Below the pieces are notes generated by a model, which saw only the letters and a list, made by a program, of their open reading frames with translations, was not told the DNA's origin and did no database searches. DNA of 64,000 nucleotides from Tulasnella sp. 424 (lineage: Eukaryota > Basidiomycota > Agaricomycetes > Cantharellales > Tulasnellaceae): NCBI GenBank assembly GCA_019633425.1, contig WSUB01000025.1, positions 276,072-340,071 of the forward strand, in the 5' to 3' direction. A program made the translations under genes and the position numbers. Shown in pieces: positions 20,996-33,143 of this stretch (positions within the stretch are counted from its first letter, which is position 1; each line of letters opens with the position of its first letter).

Positions 20996-22949
20996 TCATA
21001 CTGGAGGTAACTTCAAGCATGTGGCACGTAGACCATCTCCGGCCCATTTTGCAACCTCCAACAAGAGCTCGCATTTCTTATCGTAGCTTGCCGCTGTTCG
21101 GAGCTCGTAGAGTGTAGCTATTATCACAAGAATGGATGTATTAGTCAGGTGGGCTCGCGAAAGAGAGGTGAGGAGGGGAAAACACCGTACCCAGGTTGAA
21201 CAAGAAAGGTTCTACATTGCCTACCACGCTTGGAGAGGTTCCAAGTGCGGCCTCCATATGGCGTATTCCCTACAGCCAAAGGTATCAACGCAATTCTCTC
21301 CGGGCCGACTACGGAACGAGCCGTACCTCATCTACCCGACCAACGCTGAGCAACGCTACAGCCAAGTTGTTAGCCACCTACGGGGGAAGGCGAGGAAGTT
21401 AAATTCGTTGTCCATCTTGATACTTTCCATCGAAAAGACAGTTTGGCTCACCAAAGCATTATCAGGTTCTCGAGCTATCGCCTTCTCCAACTCATCTACC
21501 GCAGTTGCCCAATCCAACTTAGCGGAAGCCAACAAAGCGCGGTTGACCTCCTTTGTGGTTTCGTCGCAAGTTGGATCATCGGCGACTCTTCGAATCAGAG
21601 TCTGCGCGGAGTCGATATCTCCCGCATCCAAGTACAACCTCGCAATGGAGGAGAGCAATGCTGGACTTGGTCCTGGTTGGTCCGAGCCTGGTGGTGGGGT
21701 CCTACACAAGGGGAGCAGCAGAGCAGCGGCAGCCGTATGGTCCTTCATCTCCAAAAGCTGACTAGCCATAATCAACCCGACCCTCACCGCACGTTCCTTC
21801 CACATTTCTTCATCAGCCGACCCAACTTGAGCCGCTCGACTGCGTTTTTTAGATTTTGCGATCAAAGCGTAGAGTTCGTCCAGGTAACCGTACGGATCTC
21901 CAGACCAGTACTTGGTTCGAGCGAACATGACTTCGAGTTCGAATGGTAAGACGGTGTCGAGGACGTAGTTTTGGATCATTTCAGGTTGGATGGCGAAGAG
22001 GACGTTGAAGAGGTTGGTGCATTCAGCGGAGGCTTGGTTGTGCAGTCGTAAGCGGACGAGGGAGGACAGTCGTAGGTACCACAGCTAGGGAGAAACGGGT
22101 ATAGTCAACGAGATGCATTTGCAAGAGAATTGGCTATGGTGGCACACTCACGTCAAAGATAAGAGGTAGATCATCTGCTGGGGCATCCACAAGGCGATCC
22201 CGAGCCTTGGCAGAGAAGGTAGATATCAGAAACACCACCTAGGAGAACGACTGGATTAATTAAGCTCACCATCCTCGCCAACGCTCTCCAACTGTTGGTC
22301 ATCTGGGTAGCGGTAAAAAGAGAACGGTCAACGGATTGGTTTCCTACCGCTGGAACCAAACGCGACTCACCACCAAGGAATGCAGATCCACATGCTGCCA
22401 CGTCCCAGAAAGGTCTCTCACAGGCCGTACCTCAGGCGCAATGTATTTATTCAACAAAGTTGCGAGTTGGTCTGTCTACGAAAAAGTAAAATAAAAAACG
22501 GCAGTGCAACATTCAAGTTGGATCATCACTCGTCAGCTCCCCGTTGCGACACACCCTTGTAGTGTACGTACATTTGGTATCGGCAGGAATAACGAAGGCG
22601 CAACTAAACCTGGTAAAAACAACGCAGGTACATCTTGTTCTCCCGAGGTTTGTGGTAATACAGGGAGAGCTCTCCCATCAACACTTCCAGAGGGTACTCT
22701 AGACCCCGGTAAAGGAAGGATGCCAGGATGTGGCCCTGGGGCCGGAGAGCCCAAGGGAACGTCTTGCGGGATAGGTGATTGCAAACCAGAGGTCGATCTG
22801 GAGGCAGTTGGGCGTCTCGGTGGGATTCCTCCTGCTACAGCAGATCGTTGAAGTGGACCGGAATGTTCTGACTCGGATTCCGAAGTAGTATCTTCGTCCG
22901 AGCCTTCTAGCTGAAAAGGGTCTGGTATATTGTCATGAGGCATCGACAT
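20996..22949 (-). CDS. TRAPPC12: TRAPPC12-like TPR protein of the TRAPP complex
   Basis: Eight exons (22572..22949, 22371..22475, 22270..22302, 22152..22205, 21452..22084, 21327..21377, 21191..21269, 20996..21117) give 484 aa. After a disordered Pro/Ser-rich N-terminus comes the conserved block QLATLLNKYIAPEVRPVRDL, then NSWRALARMARDRLV. Helical TPR-like repeats follow: LWYLRLSSLVRLRL, LLSSIARLYLDAGDIDSAQT and REPDNALVANNLAVALLSVG. It ends with EPFLFNLATLYELRTAASYD, matching the end of metazoan TRAPPC12. The family acts in ER-to-Golgi tethering as a subunit of TRAPPIII. The first in-frame ATG (22949) is used; another lies two codons later. The assignment rests on remembered family pattern, not alignment. 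Confidence 0.83.
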
Positions 22950-23313
22950 CGTGCGGGTAGGACGGCTTGGGGTGGTGGTTACCAGAAGAAGGGTTCCGGG
23001 GGCGACCAAACAAGTTTACCTCGTGGCGTTCGTGGCGAAGGTTCGACTCCCGGGAGCTTGGAGGTTTCCCGACCTCAGTGGAGGAAGAGCCTTTGAGTCA
23101 CTCATCGTTAGTATAGTAAGCGATGGCGCCTAGAGTGAGCGCTAGAGGGCGGAATAATAACAGTTTTGAGAGTCTGCGCCCTCCAGGCGTGTGGACCGTG
23201 CTACTGTAACCGTGAGAGGATCGACGAGCCACCATCCCCGATCCAGTCAACCCCTTCAAGTTATCCAGTTCAAGGTCCTCGAGCTCACTGCCCAGGGCCA
23301 TACCACATCAAAC
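22950..23313. promoter_or_regulatory. Divergent promoter region between TRAPPC12-like and F-box genes
   Basis: The 364-bp spacer separates two start codons facing outward. It contains a short minus-strand open frame at 23098-23301 without family resemblance and fragments resembling tRNA arms (23046, 23108) that do not fold into a tRNA. No gene is called. Confidence 0.55.
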
Positions 23314-25079
23314 ATGAATCCTGCCACTCCGGCCACCGTTGAATCTGTCGTCGATAGTCTCTTGCAATCCATCCTTGATGCAAACAAAAACACGCTGGAG
23401 GCGATGAGGTCTGTCTAATCTCCTGTTTAATCTCGAGCGGTATCTGCATGACAGCTTGATTCTGACAAAGTTCTGGCTCTATTTGGTGTAACACTGAAAT
23501 GCTCAGTCAAGTTGACGGCTATGCGCGCGCATTCAAATCAACACTCGATGACGTTCAGCGACGTCTTTTCGACAAGATGTCCGCGCTTCACAAAGAACTC
23601 AACAGAATGATATCGTTACATCGGCTTCCGATTGAAGTCTTCGTTCAAATAATCACTGGAGCATTGGAACCCTTCCAGACCCGCACCTCTTCCGATCAGA
23701 CACACCTGGGACGGCTTGTCACGCTTTGCCAAGTCTGCCAGAGATGGAGGGAGGTTATCAACAGCACGCCCTCACTATGGACCACCATTGATGTCCTTGA
23801 CCCGGTAGCCGTGACCTCTGCCGCGATTTCTCGCTCATTGGACCATCCCCTAAACATTATCGGCGCACCGTCGCCCGGCTACCTAAAGTCTTGGCGCGAT
23901 CTCGCGGTCGGATGGAAGGAGTTTGAAGAAACAGCGATTACGCATTCTAATAGATGGCGTTCCATCCAACTTAGGGTCGCATGTCCCGAAGATGCCCAGG
24001 CTCTCATGAACGCGCCTGCACCCCTCCTGCAGAGCCTGGAAGTGGGATCTATACTGCAATGCAGGGTCGAGACCATGTCTCAGGTAATCGGTCCTCGCCT
24101 TCGCCACCTTGCCTTGCGCGGTTTGGCAATCCCATGGCGCTCGTGTGTTCTGAGTGACCTCCGATACCTCTCCATCTCAAGCCTGGACGATTTCGCTCCA
24201 TCCTGCGAGGAGATCATGCGGATGCTGCGGATGTGCCGTGGCTTGGTGGAAGTGGAGCTGATACTCGGGCAAGGAGCGACCGTCAAGCCAGAGTCCAACA
24301 AGGAGGGTCCTTTAACACTTACCCAACTTCGTTCCATATCATTCCGCCGTCTTAGCCCCTTCTACACCTCTGTCCTCCTAGAAACCATCCGAATGCCTTC
24401 AGTACGATACCTCTCCCTTGATCTCGACCTTTCAGCTGCAGGACATCTGCTGCGTCCGATGATCAAAAGAGTTCTTGCACTCTCTTCCGCCGCCATCGAT
24501 GCACCGTATGAAGTGGTGATAGATCTTCGCCCAAACCGTTTGGAGTGGTTCTGTCGGCCTGAAGACACGCCTTATGAGTGGAGATTTGAGTTCACGGCGT
24601 GGAATCATCCCGCGATCGAAATATTGGAGGCGGTTTTACTTGACAAAAATACCAATCGATTTGGGCCAAAGCAGATCAGAATTGATTTCAACTCGCTTGG
24701 TACTTCGAATTTCTCTTCGCTTCTGCTGAAGTTGGACGGCGTAGACTGCATCCGTACAATTAGGGCATACGATTGTGAACTCGAATCCCTCCTCACGTAC
24801 ATGACCGGTGGCACAACGAATCACAAATGGGGATTACCAGAGTTGGAGGAGTTAGGTATATACGACTGCAGCTACGAGCCGTCACGACTCTTAGAGATGG
24901 TCTTGGCTCGGTACGGAGAAGGGGATGACATTTTGAATGGAGGCGGTCCTCCTCCGTTTAAACACCTCCATATAAGGCATGGTCAAGGTGATGCCGACAA
25001 AGGGACCCTCAGATTAGTGGAGAATATCGTAGGACACGATTGTTTTATGCTTGAGAACGACGTGGAGGGCGATGAATAG
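23314..25079 (+). CDS. F-box protein with leucine-rich C-terminal region
   Basis: Exons 23314..23408 and 23507..25079 give 555 aa. Residues about 69-115 form an F-box: LHRLPIEVFVQIITGALEP, then LVTLCQVCQRWREVINSTPS followed by LWTTIDV. A preceding helix (residues 38-66) is the coiled coil usual in agaricomycete F-box proteins. The rest has irregular leucine-rich repeats (LRHLALRGLAIP, LSDLRYLSISSL, LPELEELGIYDCS). As an SCF ubiquitin-ligase substrate receptor it would bind Skp1; the substrate is unknown. Such genes are greatly expanded in mushrooms. The intron is 98 bp, longer than its neighbours. Confidence 0.88.
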
Positions 25080-25500
25080 GTTCCTTCCTTCCCGTTCCCA
25101 TAACAATCATTCCAACAAGTTGTAGCGCACATGTCTCGTTGACAGATCTTAGCGTGTAATTAGGCTCGTGTTACTATCCTGCTTCTCACCGCCTTTTGAC
25201 TTGCGGGCCCTTTGTCATTATTTATGGTCTGATCTTTATGCTTTCCTAACACTCTCCACAGAGGACGAACGACATGCATGATAATATACACAAGCCAGCA
25301 TAAGTACAATCGTCAGGGTAACTTCACAATATCATACGATGAGAAGAGAAGAAAATTCCGAAAAACAGAACGGGGACAGAAGAGGGGCAAAACAGAAAAG
25401 AGTGTCAGTTCATATCAAGCACGAAACAGTCGCATACGCGTATTCGCTTTTGTGAATCTCCAAGTCCAATCATGCCTTAAACATGATGATCCCCCCGCCC
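25080..25500. other. Convergent 3' intergenic region, no gene seen
   Basis: The stretch lies between the stop of the F-box gene and the stop of the MADS-box gene. It is AT-rich with purine-rich strings and no supported open frame. Confidence 0.6.
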
Positions 25501-27662
25501 CTACTGTGTCCTTCTCCTCTTCCCGTCGCTCCCTCCACTTTCACTTCGTCTTCCATCGTCGTCATCGTCATCCGCCTGGTCAGGACTTTTTCGAGCACCT
25601 TCGGCACCGGAAGTCGATGGCGTTCGGTCACGATCATCCACAGCCATCTTCCCATCGTCGGAATGCAACCTGGGGGTTGCATGCGAAGCCGGACTACTCC
25701 CACCTCGCGGGCGTTTGTTGTTCGACGTCGAATTCGGACGGGGTAAAGACGAACCGGCTAGGGCGAGCAACGTATCCGATATCGGCACTCCGTCAATCGG
25801 TGTTTCTGATCGACCTGGAGACGGTGCCGGCGGTTGCGCTCCAGCACCTGCTGGAGGACGAGAAGTAGGGTTGGTCGACCACACAGGGAAGAGGTTCGAC
25901 GAAGGGTTGGCCTTGGAAGCTCCGGCATCGCCGTTTGCATGGCCTCCACCAGAACCACCACCGAGCAAGAGATCTAGCCAGTTATTCTCTCCTCCACTCG
26001 CTCCCGCAAGAGGATGGGCCAGTTGGCGAAGCTGTGGGCTCACAGATGGTGGTGGTGCGCTAGCTGAAGTGGACACCGACGAGGACGACGAAGAGCTTCC
26101 TGCAGGTGTACCATTCGGTGGACGACCGGGATTTGCCCCTGGCCATTCAAGTCCACCGAAGGACTGGGAAGACGGGAAGTCGGGTTGCGCATTGTTGGCT
26201 TGTTGATGCGCCACGACGGCCGCAGCTGCATTTCCCAACAGCGAGCTTAAGAACGCGTTGGAATAAGCTGATGCACCTGGGGGCAGGCCGGCTTGACCAT
26301 TCGACGCAGCTCCGTTGACGTTGAGACCACCCGCTTGATTACCCGCAATACCCAACCCAGCGAAGGGCAACATCATCCCACCACCTCTCGGTGGGACGTT
26401 CAGGCCACCAAGCCCGAAGGGGAAAGCAGAGCCAGAAGAAGGGGCCGGTTGCGAATTGAGGTTGGGATTTATGTTTTGAAGTTGGGTAACGAGGAATTGC
26501 TGTGCGAGCTGTTGATGATGCTGTGCCAATGTCGTTGCATTTGTCGGAGTGGGTGTCGAAGAACCGAGGTAGGACGATGCGGAAAGGCCGCCAATAGAGA
26601 GAGGATGAGATGATGGAGGAAGCGGCGTTGGATGCTAGGGAGGCCATTGTGTCAGTCACAAGGGTAACTGAAAAGCAACGAAATGGGGACTGACCTCGTT
26701 CGCACTGGAGCCAAACGAATTAGATTGATCTCGAGATGACGAACCGAAGGAGTCGCGATTGTTGGTCGAGCCGATCTTGTCACCGGTGGCTTTCCTTTTG
26801 GCGCCATTGACGGGAGCTACGACAGGCTCTTCGGCGCCGGAATCGCCTTCGTCTTCTGGGTCTGAATCCTTGTCCCCAGCACCTCCGCCTCCTCCCCCTT
26901 TGGAATTGTTAAAATCCGAAGGTCGCCGAAGGTCTCGATCACCAGAGTACTGCGGAATGAGACCAAAAACAAATCGGAATTGGGTAAGCACTGCGGACTC
27001 GGCAAGCCCCCCCGGCAAAGGCAGGACATGACGCACCTTGAGGCGTTTTTCTATGATAGCTGAAGAGTCGCCTGAGCTGTATTCGTGCAGTTTGCCATTG
27101 TGAGCTGAAAGAGGGTGCGTGAGGAGCGGAAGCAATGTGAATGTGAGGGTTGTTGTCGGTCGTCAGTCGAAATTCGAACGTGGACTGCGGATGCGCCCCG
27201 TAGCTAGGAGATCGAAACGCGACGCACCAAACACGATTACGCAGACATCAACGGAGCACAAGACGCCTAGTTCATAGGCTTTCTTGAACAGTCCGTTCTT
27301 GCGCTGTGGGCAGAGAGGGAGTGCGTCAGTACACGTCGGATCCCGAAAGGTGGAGGTGCTGCGGAATATGCCAGCACGGAAGATGGGAAAGTCGGGAAAA
27401 AAGACTTACTTTGAGGAATGTAACGGAGCGATTGCGGTCATGCTGGATGAAGGGAGGAGAGGGCAAAGAATGAGCATCGGTTGCTAGAAGGCTTGACCGT
27501 GGTTTGAGGATGGTACGTGGAATGGCCTGTGGGATAAGAGATGGGAGGGGTCACTTACAGTGATGGGCTGGATTTCGATTTTTCGGCGTCCCTAGAACGG
27601 AAGTGTCAGGTTGCGTCAGAGAGGTGAAGGAAAACTAAAATGGAACCGAGTCGCCATACCAT
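25501..27662 (-). CDS. RLM1: MADS-box transcription factor, RLM1/SMP1 (MEF2-like) type
   Basis: Seven exons (27660..27662, 27559..27591, 27410..27442, 27228..27303, 27037..27104, 26695..26949, 25501..26634) give 533 aa. The MADS domain is residues 1-60: [48 protein letters not shown] and [10 protein letters not shown]. The first coding exon is the ATG alone. The remaining ~460 residues are low complexity: Gly, Ser, Gln and Pro tracts, a KRPRGGS basic patch, a run of Asp and a basic end GKRRRTQ. Family members act downstream of the cell-wall-integrity MAP kinase and bind CTA(A/T)4TAG boxes. Choice between RLM1 and SMP1 names is not possible from sequence alone. Confidence 0.88.
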
Positions 27663-28640
27663 TGTGGGTTCTGGCTCTTGGCGTTGGTCTTGGCAGTACT
27701 ATTCGTGGTTCAGTTTACCTGAAATAGCGTGCGAACACGTCGATTACGCCGGTTTCTCCGCGTCCCCTTTTAGCAACCCATCATCAGTTCTCAGTCTTCT
27801 CTCATCAAAAGTTGATCCAAAACGGTGTACCATGTATATAATAGCAATCTCAATAGAAAGTATTAAAGAAGCACCTGATGAAATGCCTGTCCTGGAAGGA
27901 AATGAGGCTGCCAAGGTCGCCGAGCCCAAAATGGGAGCGAACCGTGTGACACGCTTGTGTGCCCGTTTTTAGCAACAGCCTATGCTTAGCTACCGCTTAG
28001 GTTCCTCGCTTGGCTGACGACATCGGAAGAATCCCTGATCCCCACCAGCCACACGTGCTTCCATCGCATCGCAATTCAATTTCGGAGCGGTCCGGACTAT
28101 GGGCCACTTCGCTAAGAGTCAGCGAGGACGACCCGACGGGTTCACAGCGACTGGTTGGTGCCACAGTCGTTGCGCGCCGGCACAAAGCATAGCGATAGGC
28201 AAGCCGAACCCACTCAGGCCCACTTACAGCTCGACGGCACAGGGAAGGCGCGGGTTCCTGATCAGTTTTACGTGGCACCGCCCTGACCTGATCTCGGCAA
28301 CCAGACCAGCCTGCGTTGTGAATCGTTTGTGCGGCTGATGCACCACGAGCATGCTAAGCGCTAGTGTCCCAAGGGGACCTTGATTCTACTCATTGGATAA
28401 TCTCTTTGCGTCTATTAGGCACGCTTGTAATTCGTTATTGTATAGAGATGCCTTTACATCTCTTCATAACGACCCCTCTTTCATCCTGACAAACCCATTG
28501 TTTAGTCCCGAAGACATGTATATCTGCAGCCCGCCGGTCGATACCTGCTCCATTTGTAAAATATTAATAACCGCGAGTATGCTTCTTTCTTCGCGCTCGA
28601 TCTAAATATACGCTCTATTATCTTAGGACTGAATGACAAT
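27663..28640. other. Upstream region of the MADS-box gene; no gene seen
   Basis: About 1 kb of sequence with only short open frames on either strand. It should contain the promoter and 5' UTR of the MADS-box gene. No repeat or RNA gene was recognised here. Confidence 0.5.
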
Positions 28641-28985
28641 CGCCTCTAGTGGAGAATCGTAGACTTTTTCGCAGGTAATGAAATGGCTTGGGGCCTAAAA
28701 TGCGTGAAGAGACCCGTCTTGTTCCTGCTTTGAGACGAACGAGTGTATGTTCGTGTGCAACGTCCCAATTTTGGGAGTCGGGATGGACATCTGCTCACCC
28801 TCGCCCAAATAAAAGACTTTAGCCAGTGACCTCTCACCCGAATAAACTCTATAGGCGTATCCACGCTGCCGAGAGGGACGTCTGCTCTCCAAATGCAGCC
28901 CACCCAGGATTCAAATCGAACGACCCTGTCGGCGTCCTCATGAGAGGCGACGGTGCTATTATACTGGGCTACAAGCCTAGCACGT
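28641..28985 (-). mobile_element. Possible tRNA-derived SINE-like element
   Basis: On the minus strand a box-A-like TAGCCCAGTATAATAGC (28955-28971) is followed, after 33 bp, by a box-B-like GTTCGATTTGAATCC (28907-28921). A CAT anticodon-like loop preceded by CT, as in tRNA, sits between them on a stem with one mismatch. The T-arm is enlarged, so it is not a working tRNA. About 260 bp of unrelated sequence follows, as in a SINE body. No poly-A tail or target-site duplication was identified, so the 3' limit is a guess. Confidence 0.4.
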
Positions 28986-29208
28986 AGCATGCAGTTTCCT
29001 TCCTATGCGTCCACATCACATTTTGAGTAACGGGGAGCGTGAGGCTTCGGCGCGCGTAAAACCTTTCACGGTGCCACTAGCGAACGCTTGTTGCTGATTG
29101 TGGCGTTGATTATTTCATCGCTCCCCAACAACCTTCAACGACGACGCCCGCATCAGTTCCCGCTACTAAAATAACAGATATAGAAAACCGGGGTAAAATT
29201 TCGCCATC

Positions 29209-30912
29209 ATGTCATATCGCTCCAGTGACCTTGAGTCTGTGGGGGAATTTGGTCCGGGGAGAAAACTCCCTGATAAGAATAAAGACCCGAAGGCCTGGAA
29301 TGAGGTGAGGGACAGAGCAAATCGTAACGCATATCGGCATATGTTCACTGATTCTAATAAGACATGGAATCGGTACCTCGAATGGGCATTCAACCCTGGT
29401 CGAAAACTAGAGCCCCAGACCATAAACCACTGGTCCATGATATTCGAGATTCACGACAACCCTGCAACAAGGCAACAGCATCTGACCGCATCAAGAGACG
29501 GTTATTCCGCCTTGCTGCGTCTGCAAATCCTAATTCACGAACTCATGAAGAAATCTCGAGACGCGTTTGCAGTCGAATGGCTTAGCAAGAGTCCCCAGAG
29601 GCGCCTCGACCACATCTTGGGCGGCTTGGTTCGATTCTGTCAAAGAGACAGACCACGAATTATGGAGGATGTTCGTCCCCGAATCCACCAACTCCTTTCT
29701 TGAACGTGACTGTGGCCGGGGATTCCTTGACCTCCTCACCACTTCTTCTCCACCTGACCAGCCGATGCTGGGACGCGAAAAGCCGATCCTGCCCTCCAAC
29801 CCTCGAGTCAACACCGTTATGCATTTCAACGAACCTTGTCCCGCGGGAAAAACCCACCTGTCTGGGACTTAATTAGAGGCGACAACGACTGTACAAGGTC
29901 TGACTTCCTCTGCAACATGCTCATCCATACCATAGCCGATACGCGAGGCATGGAGTTGCCTCAACGGCAGTTGCGAAAGGCTGATACAGGATGGAGGGCT
30001 CGTCGGGAATGGTTTTCGGAACTTCCATCTTCCATGGGTGACTTTAAGAAGGAAGCGCTCGCGGCTGGCAAAGCAAGGTGGAAGGCGGCCGTTTGGCGCT
30101 GCACGTCCTGTAATCGACCGGAGGCTGACCTCCCTCAGGGCACACCCTTTGCCTTTTGCGTACCGTGTCGAGAGATAAACCGCAAGGTTCCCTATTGTAA
30201 CAGGTAAGTGCAGCATTCTCCATAATTGCCACAAGGGGCCTCTATCGAACTAATCCTCGATTTTGCCTAGGGATTGCCAAAGGCGCTACTGGAAGCTTGG
30301 AAATCCACCACACAAAACCACATGCGGCAAACCTGTACAGGTACATGTTCCCGTGCCCTCCCCGGGCTCCAGTGTACCCCTCGTCACGTTTGATCAAGCT
30401 GCACCTTCCTCTCAAAATGATAGATATGCGATCCCACTACCCGACCACGGTTTCATTCGTTCAAGCGATCTTGTTTCACAAATCGCTCATCTATCACCTC
30501 TTCTCAACGATCATGTGGACCCCAGGGACATCCTATACGTTTTTATGACGCCTAAACAACCCGTCTTGCTTGGTCTGGTCCACGGGTCGTGGCCAGAGAT
30601 ATATTTTAGAACGTTTCGCAACCATGCCTTTCGTAATGGCGATTACAAGGCCGTAGCAGCCATGTAGTAAGTGTTGACCTTTGATTCAGACGACAACCCT
30701 TTTAATACCGCGATTGCAGTAAATTCCTTTCGCAGAAAGCGCCCCGAGACATGTTTCCTCTACATCTCATTCTCATCCAACTTTGTCGGGAATACAGGAT
30801 CAAACCAGAGAGGTTGATTGAATTGGCCAGGGGCATCCCCGTCCGAGAGCTGTCGAAGCAAGGTTGTGATAAATTTGTCATCGAGATGGACTCTATATTA
30901 GCCCTTGATTAG
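29209..30912 (+). pseudogene. MYND zinc-finger protein gene, tandem copy 1 (two frame disruptions)
   Basis: Exons 29209..30203, 30271..30666 and 30720..30912 carry a protein with a C-terminal-half MYND finger: CTSCNRPEADLPQGTPFAFC, then CREINRKVPYCNRDCQRR and HKTTCGK across the first intron. A conserved domain follows (PRDILYVFMTPKQPVLLGL, FRTFRNHAFRNGDYKAV), ending in FPLHLILIQLCREYRIKPER. Compared with copy 2 there is an inserted base near 29645 and a deleted base near 29858. The conserved frame is therefore lost between them, and the original frame stops at 29703. MYND fingers bind Pro-rich partner peptides; the role of this mushroom family is unknown. Sequencing errors would make it intact. 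Confidence 0.72.
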
Positions 30913-31130
30913 TATTCGATTACTGAATCAAAATTCTGCCTGAAGCGTGATTGAACAGACCAAAAGGGTCTGGTTCGCCGCGAGGGACATTTCCGATGCT
31001 TGATGCTTGTTGCTGATTGTGGCGTTGATGGTTCCGGATCCGACGTCATCCAACAACCTCCAACGACAACTACATCGCTTCCCACTACTACCTAACACAG
31101 ATACAAGACTAGAGTAAGATTTTGTCCATC

Positions 31131-32838
31131 ATGTCATTCAGCACCATCGGTCTTGAACCTGTGATGAGATTCGGTCCTTGGGGAAAACTCCCCGATAAAA
31201 ATAAAGACCCGAAAGCCTGGAATGAGGTGAGCAACAGCGCAAACCTCCTATCCGCATGTACCCACCGCTTTTTTTAAAAAAAAAAAAAGACATGGAATCG
31301 ATATCTTGAATGCACATTCGAACCGGGTCGAGTCCCTGACAAGCCTCGAGTCCATGCCCAGCTGTTCGAGGTTCTCAAGAACCCTCTACTAAGGCAATCA
31401 TATTTAGCCGCATCAAGACAAGGATCTTCTGGCCTGTTAGAACTACAGAACGTACTACACGAAATCCTGAAGAAACATCGAGACTCGCTCGCAGTCGAAA
31501 GGCTTAGTATGGGTTCCCAGAGGCGCCTAAAGCACATCTTGGGTGGCTTGGTTCAGTTCTGCCAAGAAACCGACCACGAACTATGGAGAACGCTCTGTCC
31601 AGAAAGCACTGACTCCTTCCTTGAACGTGACTCCGGTCGAGGATTCCTTGACCTCCTCACCACGTTTTGTCCGCCCAACCAGCCGAACCCAGGACGCAAG
31701 GAGCCCATTCTCCTCTCCCACCCTCAATTCAGTGCTGTTATGGGTTTCAACAAACCATGCCCCGCTGGAAGAGACCCGACTACCTGGGACTTGATGAAAG
31801 CCGACAATGACTGTACTAGATCCACTTTCTCTGCCGCATGCTCTTCCATATTATAGCCGACACACGGGGCATCGAATTACCTCAATATCAGTCACGAAAA
31901 GAGGGAGGATATAGAGCCCGTCGGGAGTGGTTTTCGCAACTTCCATCCTTCTTGAAAGACTTCAAGAAGGAAGCTATTGCAGCTGGTAAAGCAAGGTGGA
32001 AGGCGGCTGCTTGGCATTGTGCGTCGTGTGGTCGATCGGAGGCTGATTTGCCTCAAGGGACGCCCTTCGCCTTTTGCGTACCGTGTCGAGGAATTAACCG
32101 TAAGGTTCCCTACTGCAACAGGTAAGTACAACGTTCTCTGTAACTTGTCACGAGCTGTCTTCGCCAATCACATCCTCGATTCTACCTAGGGACTGCCAAA
32201 GGCGCGACTGGAAGCTTGGCAATCCGCCCCACAATGTCATCTGCGACAAACCTGTACAGGCACCTACTTCCGTGCCCTCCCCCGCCTCAAGTTTACCCCT
32301 CACCACCTTTGATCAAGCCGCCCGCTCCTCTCAAAATGATAGATATGCGATCCCACTACCTGACCCCGGTTTCATTCGGTCAAGCGATCTAGTTTCCCAA
32401 ATCGCTCATCTATCACCCAGTCTCAGGAATCACGTGGGCCCCAGGGACATCCTATACGTTTTTATGACACCTAAGCAACCCATCTTGCTCGGACTGGCCC
32501 ACGGGTCGTGGTCGGAGATATATTTTAGAACGTTCCGTAACCACGCGTTTCGGAATGGCGACTGCAAGGCGGTCGCAGGAATGTAGTGAGTCTTCATGCC
32601 GATGACAACCATTTTTAACGACCAATTTTGATAATCCAATTGTAGTAAATTTCTTTCGCAGGAAGCACCTCGAGTCATGTTTCCTCTCCATCTAATTCTC
32701 ATCCAACTTTGTCGGGAATTCGATATCAAGCCAGAGAGGTTGATCGACCTAGCCAGGGACATCCCCGTCCGAGAGCTCTCAAAGCGAGATCGCGATCAAT
32801 TTCTTGCTGAGAAGGACTCCATCTTAACTCTAGACTAG
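31131..32838 (+). pseudogene. MYND zinc-finger protein gene, tandem copy 2 (stop and frameshift)
   Basis: This copy has the same gene structure as copy 1: exons about 31131..32121, 32190..32585 and 32646..32838, with identical intron positions. The finger reads CASCGRSEADLPQGTPFAFC, then INRKVPYCNRDCQRR. The first exon is interrupted by a T7/A13 homopolymer at 31269-31288 that creates a TAA. A missing C near 31829 shifts the frame just before the ADTRGIELPQ region. Its disruptions are at other places than those of copy 1. The duplicated unit includes about 120 bp of promoter starting at gcttgttgctgattgtggcgt (29087 and 31003), so both copies once had the same control region. Confidence 0.72.
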
Positions 32839-33143
32839 TATCGAGCCTTACCAAATTCCAGAACTTCATTTTCTTGCTATGATCTCGGTGCTGCGGCCTT
32901 TTAACGGCCTCAGAGGCTGGAAACACGAGAGCCTACATTCGAAATTACGTGCATATCTAAGTTACAGAGTCCGGTAATGTGACAACAGTGTGGGAGGTCC
33001 ATGCAAAGGAGTGGTGTGGGGGAGTCCAGTATGTAATCTGGGGAGGAGGAAAAACCTTTTCAATAGATAACGAGAGTGAGGGGGGGGGCGAGGTTGAATA
33101 GAAGGTCCATGAAGGAAAGTCAAGGCTTTTGGTTCCAATAAGA

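Noticed and set aside
23040..23140. tRNA-like pieces: ggttcgactcc at 23046 and cgttagtatag at 23108, in reversed order as in a permuted tRNA gene
   Set aside because: The T-stem around 23046 does not pair, no anticodon arm lies between the pieces, and the acceptor ends do not match. Probably chance.
23098..23301. Minus-strand open frame of 67 codons with a hydrophobic C-terminus in the divergent promoter
   Set aside because: No family resemblance, no splice partners found, and it overlaps the promoter of two well-supported genes.
25715..26206. 163-codon plus-strand open frame
   Set aside because: It lies antisense to the low-complexity coding exon of the MADS-box gene; GC-rich repeats open all frames there.
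28895..28985. Functional tRNA-Met on the minus strand
   Set aside because: The CAT anticodon loop is present, but the anticodon stem has a mismatch and the T-arm loop is far too long. Interpreted as part of a SINE-like element.
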